64,000 bases of DNA from Myxococcales bacterium (GTDB lineage Bacteria > Myxococcota_A > UBA796 > GCA-2862545), in contig JAHQVJ010000031.1 of NCBI GenBank assembly GCA_019634415.1, positions 25,446-89,445 on the forward strand. Reading direction: 5' to 3'. Position numbers and translations under genes: made by a program. The notes beneath the pieces were generated by a model that saw nothing but the letters and a program-made list of their open reading frames with translations, made no database searches and was not told where the DNA came from. Shown piece by piece: positions 50,221-58,185 of this stretch (positions are counted from its first letter, which is position 1; each line of letters starts with the position of its first letter).

Positions 50221-51663
50221 CTACCGCCAGAACAAGGGAAATCCGGTGGGCAGGTACCACAACATCAGCGCGAACAGCGGAGGCAGAGTCACCAACGCTC
50301 CCGCCAAGCGTACTGGCTGTTCGGACAGGGTCTGGATCGTGCCCCGCGGGTCGGCGAGGAACATCGCCAGGTACACGGTCCACAGCGCCTCGAGAGGAAG
50401 GCGAAACCTGGACATTCCGTACATCATGGCGGTGATCGCCAGGGTGTAGAGGGTGGTGCCGATGGCGATCCAGGCCCAGGGCCCGCGCGCGCGTGCCCAC
50501 GCGGCCGCCGTCCCGAGCAGCACGGTGGCCATGCTCCACACCACGATCAGCACCGTGAGGCCTTCCTTGGCCCACCAAGGGAGGCCCGGGAAGAAGCCCC
50601 ACCTGACGTGTCTCGTGAGGAACGAGTTGGGGTTGAGGATCTGGGCGAGGCGCATGGGGATCCGCGCCACGAACTTGTCCGGGTGGGTCTTGGCCCATGC
50701 CAGCGCTTGCTGGACCTCACACTTGCTCGACCGCACGGGGGGTCGATCGCGCCGACAGGGGCGCCGTCCCGTGCGGAGATACCGGCTGAACAACGGCTGG
50801 GTCAGCATGCCGTTGCCGTAGTCGAAGGTGAGCGGGGGGAAGTCGTTGTTCCCCAGGAAGAGGACGTGACCCACGGTGGCGTCGGAGACCATGAAGCCGC
50901 CGTGCCGTCCGCTGGCGTGGATGGAGTAGGGCGCCACGGTGAGGAAGGCCGCGAGCAGGAAGGCCACCACCGAGCGCCAGCGCAGCTTGGCCGAGGCGAC
51001 CCAGGTGTTCACGTCCATCCGGTCCACCTCCTCGCCTCCCTGCGAGGGCTCGGGCCAGCACAGGGCCAGGATGAACAATGGCGGCAGGTAGGTCGCGATA
51101 CCGCGGAACAGCACGGCACCGCCCAGCGCCACCCCTCCCAGTGCGGCGTAGCGCCACGCGACGGACACGCCCCGCGTGCGCTGGGCCACCAGCACTGCCA
51201 GGCTCGCGGCCAGCAGCAGGAAGATGTAGACCGTCTCGATCCACTGGGTGTTGGTGAACCAGGCGATCGTGGGGTTCAGGGCGAACAGCATCGCGGCGAT
51301 GCGACCGGCTCGCCGATCGGCCACGATGCGCCCGATGGCGAGCATCATGGGGATCGAGAAGAAGGAGAGCGCCACCTGGAAGCCCTTGACGGGCTGCATG
51401 GAGCCGAACAGCTCCTTGCTCCACGCCAGCAGGTAGGGGTACCCGGGTGCTGGCAGCCATCCCTTGTTGGCCACCACCAGGCCCTTGCCGTCCACGATGG
51501 CTGCGGCGATGGCGCGGTAGATGCACTCGTCGCGGATGCACTCGACCTGCGGCCAGATCGCCAACGGCACCACGCGAACCGCGAGGCCGACGCACAGGGC
51601 CACCCACAGCCACGGGTCGTTGAGCCACCCGCGCAAGTCCACCCTCGATGTGCGCTCGCCCAT
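50221..51663 (-). CDS. ArnT-like glycosyltransferase (GT-C fold)
   Basis: The 480-residue multi-spanning protein has about ten to twelve hydrophobic segments. The first loop contains RDECIYRAIAAAI, the acidic catalytic loop position of GT-C transferases of the ArnT/PMT type, which use polyprenyl-phosphate-linked sugars in the periplasm. A later loop has MSRFRLPLEAL, another family mark. The acceptor could be lipid A, a lipoprotein or an S-layer component and cannot be predicted. ATG 51661-51663 follows GGAGG. It is downstream of the protease-like gene on the same strand, 57 bases away. Confidence 0.8.
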   Translation of the reverse strand: MGERTSRVDLRGWLNDPWLWVALCVGLAVRVVPLAIWPQVECIRDECIYRAIAAAIVDGKGLVVANKGWLPAPGYPYLLAWSKELFGSMQPVKGFQVALSFFSIPMMLAIGRIVADRRAGRIAAMLFALNPTIAWFTNTQWIETVYIFLLLAASLAVLVAQRTRGVSVAWRYAALGGVALGGAVLFRGIATYLPPLFILALCWPEPSQGGEEVDRMDVNTWVASAKLRWRSVVAFLLAAFLTVAPYSIHASGRHGGFMVSDATVGHVLFLGNNDFPPLTFDYGNGMLTQPLFSRYLRTGRRPCRRDRPPVRSSKCEVQQALAWAKTHPDKFVARIPMRLAQILNPNSFLTRHVRWGFFPGLPWWAKEGLTVLIVVWSMATVLLGTAAAWARARGPWAWIAIGTTLYTLAITAMMYGMSRFRLPLEALWTVYLAMFLADPRGTIQTLSEQPVRLAGALVTLPPLFALMLWYLPTGFPLFWR

Positions 51664-51720
51664 CCAGCCTCCGGCGCCTGCTCGGCCCCGGCCCCTTGGT
51701 ACCTCTACACCCTCTGGGGA

Positions 51721-52737
51721 TCAAGGTGGCGGCGATGTCTGCGTTCGTCGACGACGCATCTGCTCCACCAGGGCGTCGACCAGCGCCTCCTCCTCCTCCA
51801 TCTCCTGCAGACGACGACGAAACCGACGTCGTCGCATCACGCCCCCGACGAGCAGCGCAACCGCCCCCAGGCCGAACACCCACTCCCCGATGCTCCCGAG
51901 GACGGCAGCGGCCATGCCCGTGCGCTGGGTCCAGCGGGAGCGCCAGGCCGCCTCCACGTCGTCCAGCGACTGGTCGGTGGCGCGCTGCACCGCGCCTCGC
52001 AGATCCGCGCCCCCCACCGCGTGGCGAACCAGCTGGGGCACCACCTGCTCGCCGTGCTCCACCATCAGGTACTGCACGAAGTCGGCGGACTGGGCGTAGG
52101 CGGCTCGGGCCCGCATGGGGTCGTGGGGGAAGCCGGCCTCCAGGGCCCGCAGCGTGGGCAAGGTGCCGCGGGCGGACGCCGACGACAGCGTGCGCGAGAT
52201 CGTGGTCGGGTCGGTCTGGTGGGCCAGGATCTGGGCCACGCCCTCCTGCAGCCAGGCGGGTGGACGACGCGGCGCGAAGGCGCGCCCCAGCAACACGTGC
52301 ACCAGCTCGTGGTCGAACACCTGCTCCAGGGGCTCGTCGACGGCCACGCGCACCCGCGGATCACGCAGGAACACGGCCCCCAGCGATGGGTACGCGGTGG
52401 CGTCGGCCCAGGTGGGAGCGGTGCCGGGCTGCAGCGTGCGGAAGCGCTCGTCGCTGTCGGCCACGTAGACGTGGATGGTGCGGCCGATGGGCACGTCCAG
52501 CGCCTCGGCGAGCTCGGGGAGTACCTCGGAGCCGTGTCGCGACAGGCGCAGCAACAGCTCCATCCGCTGTGGCGGTCCGTGCAGCTCCAGGTAGGTGGCC
52601 TGTACGGTCGTCCAGCCCTCGGGGGGGAGCGGCAGCTCGACCCCCACGGGCTCGGGAGGCGGCGCAGCGCTGATCTGCTGCGCCGCCGCCGTCCACATCC
52701 ACCCGAGCCACAGCCACAGCCAACCCATGCGCGCCAT
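51721..52737 (-). CDS. Membrane-anchored gluzincin-like (peptidase MA family) protein
   Basis: The protein has 338 residues from ATG 52737. ATG 52728 also fits, and neither has a good ribosome site. A signal-like stretch (MGWLWLWLGWMWTAAA) is followed by an extracytoplasmic domain with a zinc motif HELVH (FDHELVHVLLGRAF) and a downstream Glu (AWLQEGVAQILA), the gluzincin pattern. A transmembrane helix near 285-305 and a basic, coiled tail (RRRRFRRRLQEMEEEE) end the protein. It is likely to be an inner-membrane zinc protease with its catalytic domain outside. The substrate is unknown. Confidence 0.72.
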   Translation of the reverse strand: MARMGWLWLWLGWMWTAAAQQISAAPPPEPVGVELPLPPEGWTTVQATYLELHGPPQRMELLLRLSRHGSEVLPELAEALDVPIGRTIHVYVADSDERFRTLQPGTAPTWADATAYPSLGAVFLRDPRVRVAVDEPLEQVFDHELVHVLLGRAFAPRRPPAWLQEGVAQILAHQTDPTTISRTLSSASARGTLPTLRALEAGFPHDPMRARAAYAQSADFVQYLMVEHGEQVVPQLVRHAVGGADLRGAVQRATDQSLDDVEAAWRSRWTQRTGMAAAVLGSIGEWVFGLGAVALLVGGVMRRRRFRRRLQEMEEEEALVDALVEQMRRRRTQTSPPP

Positions 52738-52798
52738 GTTGGGATCCGTCGCGGCGGGCGCCAAGGGGGGCTGACACATCGGGACACCGCCTAAAGGC

Positions 52799-53596
52799 GT
52801 GGGCGAGCTGGCCGATGGCGACGACATGTCAGGTTTCCCCTTGGTGAGCGTGTTGTTCTGCGCGGCGGTGGTCGCCGTCGTGGTGCGCGCGCTGCGGCGG
52901 TCGCCCGAGCCCGTGCCAGCGGTGCCCCGGCCGGACGTGGCTGCTGCACGACGGCGCGCCCTCGAGGTCGTGCGTCGCCGGGACGCCTCCCTCGCGATGC
53001 TGAGCCGGGACCTCCGCACACCGCTGCAGACCGTGCTCGGCTTCACCGAGCTCGCGCTGGAGGAGGCAGGCGACGCCACGGCCCACCTGCGTCAGATCCA
53101 CCGCGCGACCCGTCAGCTGTGCCGTCGGGTGGATGCCCTCGTGCATCTGTCGCCCGTCGAGGACGGAGCGACATCGCTCGTGATCACGCGGGTGGACGTG
53201 GCCGGGGTGATCGGAGACGCGGTGGCCTTGGTGGCGACGGATCTGATGTGCTCGGGCACCCAGCTGTTGCTGGAGCCCTCCGAGCCCGACCTGCGCCTGG
53301 CCACCGACGTGCAGCTGCTCAGGCGTCTCGTGTCGGGGCTGCTGGTCGAGGCCATCGCCGCGGCAGACGGGCTGTGCCTCCGGATCCGGTGGTCGCTCTG
53401 CGGGGGATGGCTCCGCCTCGAGGTGTCCGTCGCGAGCGGCCAGGCGAGGTGGTTGGCCGGAGAGGGGATGGGCGCCGATCTGTCTCGCTCGGTGGCTGCG
53501 CTGTCTGGCGTGATGCGGGTCTGCGAGCGAGGCTCGGCGGTCATCCTGGAGCTGCCGGATCTGGAGGCGTCTCCGGTGGCGACCCTGGCGCTCTGA
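52799..53596 (+). CDS. Histidine-kinase-like protein lacking the phospho-acceptor His
   Basis: The protein has 265 residues from GTG 52799 (an ATG at 52826 is an alternative). One transmembrane helix near 14-30 is followed by a coiled linker and an H-box-like segment, LSRDLRTPLQTVLGFTELALEE, normally SHELRTPL; the phospho-acceptor His is Arg70. The C-terminal half has the overall strand-helix pattern of an ATPase domain, but no N-box Asn or DxGxG glycine motif is seen. It may bind partners rather than phosphorylate. It is divergent from the protease-like gene and converges with the MFS gene (56-base overlap). Confidence 0.7.
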   Translation: MGELADGDDMSGFPLVSVLFCAAVVAVVVRALRRSPEPVPAVPRPDVAAARRRALEVVRRRDASLAMLSRDLRTPLQTVLGFTELALEEAGDATAHLRQIHRATRQLCRRVDALVHLSPVEDGATSLVITRVDVAGVIGDAVALVATDLMCSGTQLLLEPSEPDLRLATDVQLLRRLVSGLLVEAIAAADGLCLRIRWSLCGGWLRLEVSVASGQARWLAGEGMGADLSRSVAALSGVMRVCERGSAVILELPDLEASPVATLAL

Positions 53597-54791
53597 CCGC
53601 CGAAGGCGCGAGCCACCAGGCCCCCAACGCCAGCAATGCGGCGCCTGCGGCCACGGGCAGCAGCAAGGCCTGCATGGCTCCGAAGGTCCAGCCGTGGGAT
53701 GCACCCAGGAGGTGGGAGGAGGCGAACAAGACGACGGCGAAGGACAGCCGGCCGGCCAGGCTCTCCAAGGACAGCCAGGTGGCACGGAGGCTCGACGGCA
53801 GCCTGGGGTGCGTCACCCCCGTCAGCACGGGACGGGCCAGCGCCGTGGGGACGCTGCGCAGCACGATCATGGCGAGGATGGCGGGATGCACGGCCACGGC
53901 CATCGAGGCCACCACCCCCACCAGCACGGCCCAGGAGATCAGCAGTGCGGTGGAGGGGCCCAGCGCATCGGCCAGGCGAGGGCCCCTCGGTCCGAACACC
54001 GAGGCCAACATCATCATGGTGAACACCGTCGCGCCGGCCGCGGGGGGCGTCGACGGTCCCACCAGCAAGGCGAGCCACGGCTGGAAGAGCTCGTAGGGAA
54101 TGTGCGCCACCACGGTGAAGCCGATGGCGTGGGCCAGCGTCCAGCGCAGCACCGGGTCCGACGTGTGGCGCATCACGTCGCCCACCTGGGCCTCGGGGGC
54201 TGGCGCGCGGCCACTCGACGGGGGCTCCTGCATGCCTGCGGCTGCCAGGATGCCGACACAGCCAGCGATGGCCGACAGCGCATGGCCCAGCGACAGGTCC
54301 ACGCTGCCGATCAGCCCGCCGACCAGCGCCGACGCACCCAGGGTGGCGAAGGCCCAGGACTGCGCCTGGGCCTCGCGCTGCGCCACCTCGTGCTCTCGGC
54401 CCAGCTCGGCCAAGGTGTCGAAGAGCAGCGACGTGTCCGTTCCCGACTGGAACGACATGCCCAGTGCCAGCAGCAGTTGGCCCACGGCGAACACCCACCA
54501 GGCTCCGCCCAAGGCCAGCACGGCGCTGCCCAGGGCCCAGGCCAAGGTGGCCACGATCAGGATCGGTCGGCGTCCGATGCGGTCGGACAGGTAGCCCGAC
54601 GGAACCTCCATGAGGACCACGCCGAAGAAGTAGAGCGCTTCCAGGCGCAGCACCTCGGCGGGGCTGAGGTGCGCCGAGAAGTAGAGCACGAAGATCGGCA
54701 GCCAGAAGAGGCCGTTCCGGCCTACGTGCAGCCAGGGATACAGCTTGAGGTTCCGCTCGAGGGCAGGGTGGGAGCTCAGGGAAGCCTCCAC
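53541..54791 (-). CDS. MFS-family transporter
   Basis: The 416-residue protein has twelve predicted helices. The MFS loop 2-3 motif is visible as GYLSDRIGRRPILIV, and a central cytoplasmic loop divides the halves. It most likely exports or imports a small molecule by proton exchange. The substrate is not predictable, although the adjacency to no catabolic genes favours a drug or metabolite exporter. The start is GTG 54791. Its promoter region is shared with a disrupted gene starting at 54824. Confidence 0.85.
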   Translation of the reverse strand: MEASLSSHPALERNLKLYPWLHVGRNGLFWLPIFVLYFSAHLSPAEVLRLEALYFFGVVLMEVPSGYLSDRIGRRPILIVATLAWALGSAVLALGGAWWVFAVGQLLLALGMSFQSGTDTSLLFDTLAELGREHEVAQREAQAQSWAFATLGASALVGGLIGSVDLSLGHALSAIAGCVGILAAAGMQEPPSSGRAPAPEAQVGDVMRHTSDPVLRWTLAHAIGFTVVAHIPYELFQPWLALLVGPSTPPAAGATVFTMMMLASVFGPRGPRLADALGPSTALLISWAVLVGVVASMAVAVHPAILAMIVLRSVPTALARPVLTGVTHPRLPSSLRATWLSLESLAGRLSFAVVLFASSHLLGASHGWTFGAMQALLLPVAAGAALLALGAWWLAPSAVRAPGSPPETPPDPAAPG

Positions 54792-54823
54792 GACAGCACC
54801 GTATATGTTGCGCGGGGGTCCAC

Positions 54824-55319
54824 GTGGTGATCTGGGCGGCCTGGGCGGCGATGGCAGGGGCGCAACCCACCACCGAGGTGCGTTTCGCCGGCGGTGGGCA
54901 GTTCGAGTCGGAGTCTCACGGGATCCTCGACGCCGGCATTCGCCGGGGCCCGTGGCAGCTCCAGTGGCTCACGGACACGCTGGATGCGCGGGTGTCGCCT
55001 CAGCTGCAGCGGGGTCGCGTCGAGGTGGGGGTGCGGCTGGCCACCTTTGCTGCCGGCATGTGGATCACGCCCTACGCCGGCGGCAGCGTGGATCGATGTG
55101 GTCCGAGTTCTGGGTGGAGGATCACGTCGTAGGTCGCGTGGGTGGGCCCCTGGTACGCAGAGGTCGCTGCGGGCTACGCCCCCTCCCTCCCTCCCGCGCG
55201 GGGCCGAGCTGTGGCGCGTGCCCGTGTACCTGCAGGTGGGTCGCGGCTGGGCGTCACTCCAGAAGGCGAAGGAAGGTGCGCCAGAACCAGTGCCCGGGGA
55301 TGTCCTCGACGGGGGGTAG
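54824..55319 (+). pseudogene. Frame-disrupted gene for a small exported beta protein
   Basis: The frame from GTG 54824 begins with a signal peptide (VVIWAAWAAMAGA) and reads sensibly to AGGSVDR, then hits a stop at 55130. Sensible residues continue in another frame (WSEFWVEDHVVGRV), return to the first (GPWYAEVAAGYAPSLPP), and then move to the third (RGAELWRVPVYLQVGRGW). The last switch lies at a CCCT tandem run (55182-55195). The pieces together resemble an outer-membrane or exported beta protein of about 160 residues. Either the gene is decayed or the assembly has small indels. The 3' end overlaps the convergent gene at 55254. Confidence 0.6.
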
Positions 55320-56813
55320 GCGTCCCTCGTGCCCCTCGGCCACGTCCGACATGGGCTTGATCCACAGCCGCTCGAGGCGAGCTTCTCGCAGGTAGTGCGC
55401 CACGAACAGCAGCATCAGATCGGTGTGCTCCCAGCGCGGATCCGGCTCGAAGCGCATCAGCTCCCGCAGCGAGTAGGAGGAGGCCAGCAGGTGCTCCGTG
55501 AGCAGCGTCTGGATCGAGGGCGCCTTGGTGGTGCCTGGCAGGCCGCACCAGGCCCGCAGCGTGTGATCCGTCCACTCCCGCCCGAGCCGTGTGAGCTGGG
55601 CCGCCACCCCCCGCACGGGTCGCTCCAGGGCAGCGGCCAGCGTGGTGTGCGTCTCGGGGCTCGCTGCCCAGTCGATCAGGGGCTGCAGCACCGAGCGCAT
55701 GTGCAGCGGAAGGTCGAACAGATCCAGATCTCGGCGACGCAGCTCCCCCACGCCCAGTCCGTCGCTGTCGACGGTGGCCAGGGCGGCGGCGTAGAGCAGG
55801 GTCGCCATGTGGGCCACGCGCGGTAGCGCCAGCGAGTCGAAGATCTGGCTCGCGGATCCCTGCAGCGCCAAGCGCCCCTGGGCGTCCGCCGACAGCCACG
55901 ACTTCCAGTCGGCACCGTTGGGAGGCAGAGGGCGGGCCAGCCACTCTCCGCCGGTGTAGGCGCCGCCCAGATCGGTCATCACGGCACGGCCGCTGCTCCG
56001 CCACTGGTCGAGGTGCAGAAAGCTCGAGGCCTGTTCGCGAGGCACCAGACAGATCATGCCGTCGAGCAGGCCCGAGACCTCTTCCTCGTCGGCACCGATC
56101 CCGCGCGCGATCCGGGTGCGCAGCCCCGGATCCACCCCGCGGCTGCGGAACGACGTGGGGGACGTCGCCCGCCGCGGCGCCAGCCAGGGGAGCCACAGGG
56201 CCGCCAGCGGTGGGGGCTGGGGTTGGTCCACCAGCACGTACAGGTTGGGGCCCCGCCGCACCACGTCGGCGCCTTGCTGCTCCACCCCCGGGAACAACAC
56301 GCGCCCGAGCCGATCGGCTCCGTCTCGATCCGGCAGATCGAAGTACGACCACAGCCAGGAAGCCACGCGGTTCTGCTTGAGCACCACGCCGGCGCGGCGA
56401 TCGATCTCGTCTCGGAGCTCCTCGATCTCCCAGTACGGAATGCCCAGGGCCTCCTCGAGGGCGTCGTTGCCCTTCATCAGCGGCGGGAAGTCGTCGCGCC
56501 GAGGGGGCTCTCCGGGCTCCACGCTCCCGGCCCGGACGGGATCTGGCAGGACCGCGGACAGGTGCGGGGCCGTCTGTAGGGCCAGGCCCATCGCGATGGC
56601 CACCCGCCTCGGTGGTGTGGACGAGGTGTCGGTCCGGAGCGGTCGCCGCACCGAGTGGATGGCCTGCTGCAGCGTGTCGAGGAGCTGGTCCTCGAAGACC
56701 TCGCGCTGAGCGGGATCGGAGATGCGGTGTCGGCGCTCGAGCCCGTCCATCAGCTCGGCCAACTCGGCGGTGGATGCTCTCGGACCTTCTGCCAACGGGG
56801 TCTTCCTAGGCAC
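55254..56813 (-). CDS. Large protein of unknown function
   Basis: The protein has 519 residues. The start is set at GTG 56813, the point where composition changes from Ser/Thr-rich non-coding-like reading to ordinary protein (VPRKTPLAEGPRASTAELAELMDGLERRHRI). It has no signal peptide or membrane helix, is rich in aromatic and charged residues (SWLWSYFDLPDRDGADRLG, WKSWLSADAQGRLAL), and has a predicted mixed alpha/beta character. I recognise no family. It is divergent from the RND operon, with an ATTCGC/GCGAAT inverted repeat between them (56834-56854). Possible roles range from an enzyme to a regulatory scaffold; nothing in the sequence decides. Confidence 0.65.
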   Translation of the reverse strand: MPRKTPLAEGPRASTAELAELMDGLERRHRISDPAQREVFEDQLLDTLQQAIHSVRRPLRTDTSSTPPRRVAIAMGLALQTAPHLSAVLPDPVRAGSVEPGEPPRRDDFPPLMKGNDALEEALGIPYWEIEELRDEIDRRAGVVLKQNRVASWLWSYFDLPDRDGADRLGRVLFPGVEQQGADVVRRGPNLYVLVDQPQPPPLAALWLPWLAPRRATSPTSFRSRGVDPGLRTRIARGIGADEEEVSGLLDGMICLVPREQASSFLHLDQWRSSGRAVMTDLGGAYTGGEWLARPLPPNGADWKSWLSADAQGRLALQGSASQIFDSLALPRVAHMATLLYAAALATVDSDGLGVGELRRRDLDLFDLPLHMRSVLQPLIDWAASPETHTTLAAALERPVRGVAAQLTRLGREWTDHTLRAWCGLPGTTKAPSIQTLLTEHLLASSYSLRELMRFEPDPRWEHTDLMLLFVAHYLREARLERLWIKPMSDVAEGHEGRLPPVEDIPGHWFWRTFLRLLE

Positions 56814-56833
56814 TGCGCGTCGCGGCCGCACAT

Positions 56834-56854
56834 ATTCGCACGTTCGAGGCGAAT
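56834..56854. promoter_or_regulatory. Inverted repeat in divergent RND promoter region
   Basis: ATTCGC (56834-56839) and GCGAAT (56849-56854) are perfect arms around nine bases. It lies between the unknown gene at 56813 and the efflux adaptor at 56923. RND operons are commonly repressed by dimeric regulators at such sites, but no regulator gene is adjacent. Confidence 0.35.
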
Positions 56855-56922
56855 GACAAGCCGTGACCGGGTCGGGCCGTGGGGGCCGAAATAAGCGCGC
56901 ACTCGAACCGTAGGTCCGTGGC

Positions 56923-58185
56923 ATGCGGGGGGATCGGCTTGTGAGGATGTTGATCGTCGGCGTGTTGATGGGTTGTGGGTCCGGCGCGGAGGAGTCGGGA
57001 AAAGGGCCGAAGGGTGACGACGCTGACGCGGCGGTGGATCCGGTGACCGTCGTGGAGGCGGCCTCCGTCGCCAAGGGCTCCGTGGCCGACGTGCTCACCT
57101 CCTCGGCCGTGGTGGAGAGCGAAGCCAGCGCGGACCTGGTTCCAGAGGCCACCGGGGTCGTGCGGGAGATCCGCAAGGACGAGGGAGATCCGGTCGAGAA
57201 GGGCGACGTGCTGGCCGTGCTCGACAACGTGACCCTCGGAACGGGCGCGGCACGGGCCTCGGCCGAGGTGTCTCGTCTGGAGCAGCAGGTGGACGAGGCC
57301 AAGTCCTTGCTGCAGCGCGGGGCCATCTCCGTGCGCGAGGTGGAGGATCTGGAGCATCAGCTCCGCACGGCACGCCTGTCGTCGCGCGAGGCGAGCAGCT
57401 CCTACGGCTCCACGCGGCTGACCGCGCCCTTCGACGGGGTGGTCGCCATGCGCGACGTGCGGGTGGGCGAGCTGGCCACCTCCGCGAAGCCCGCGTTCCA
57501 GGTGGTGGACCCTCGCCGGCTACGCGTGGTGGCCTCGCTGCCCGAGCGCGATCTGGCCCGGGTGGCGCTGGGTCAGCCCACGCGCCTGATCTCGGCCTAC
57601 GACGACGAGATCTGGACCACGGGCGAGGTCTCCCGGCTGTCGCCGGTGGTGGACGCCGCCTCGGGGACCTTTCGCGCCACCATCGGCGTGCCCGATCCGG
57701 GCAAGCTACGGCCGGGTCAGTTCGTGTCGGTGAAGATCGAGGTGGACCGGCACGCCGAGGTGCTGGTGGTGCCCAAGGAGGCGCTGGTCTACGAAGACGG
57801 CTTGCCGGTCCTGTACCGCATCGTCCCGGCTCCCGAGGAGGAGGACGACGACGAGGATGCCGAGGAGGGCGACGACGGCGGGGGAGGCGGCTGGTGGCCC
57901 TTCGGCGGCGGAGGTGACGAAGAGGACGAGGAGAGCGCCGAGGAGGAGGAGGAGGCCGGCGAGCGACTCGTGGCCGAGCGCGTCAACGTGACCCTGGGGC
58001 TGGTGGACGACGACTGGGCCGAGGTGTCGGCCGGGGTGGAGCTCGGCCAGCGCGTGATCACCGTGGGTCAGTCCCACCTGCGCGACGGCGGGCGGATCCG
58101 CGTGGTGGACGACGAGGACGACAGCCAGGAGGCGTCGGGTGCCGGGGCGGTGAAGCCGGACGCGACCGAGGGCGACGAAGGGTGA
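56923..58185 (+). CDS. RND efflux periplasmic adaptor (HlyD/MFP family) lipoprotein
   Basis: The protein has 420 residues from ATG 56923. A GTG at 56941 with GGGGGGAT seven bases upstream is an alternative that gives the lipoprotein signal MRMLIVGVLMGC directly. It has the adaptor order: lipoyl half (DEGDPVEKGDVLAVLDN), a short helical hairpin, lipoyl half 2 (TAPFDGVVAMRDVRVGE), and beta-barrel (LRVVASLPERDLARVAL). Near residues 303-347 an unusual acidic and glycine insertion (EEEDDDEDAEEGDD, then GGGGGWWPFGGGG) interrupts the membrane-proximal domain. It connects the inner-membrane pump to an outer-membrane channel, which is not in the window. Confidence 0.88.
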   Translation: MRGDRLVRMLIVGVLMGCGSGAEESGKGPKGDDADAAVDPVTVVEAASVAKGSVADVLTSSAVVESEASADLVPEATGVVREIRKDEGDPVEKGDVLAVLDNVTLGTGAARASAEVSRLEQQVDEAKSLLQRGAISVREVEDLEHQLRTARLSSREASSSYGSTRLTAPFDGVVAMRDVRVGELATSAKPAFQVVDPRRLRVVASLPERDLARVALGQPTRLISAYDDEIWTTGEVSRLSPVVDAASGTFRATIGVPDPGKLRPGQFVSVKIEVDRHAEVLVVPKEALVYEDGLPVLYRIVPAPEEEDDDEDAEEGDDGGGGGWWPFGGGGDEEDEESAEEEEEAGERLVAERVNVTLGLVDDDWAEVSAGVELGQRVITVGQSHLRDGGRIRVVDDEDDSQEASGAGAVKPDATEGDEG

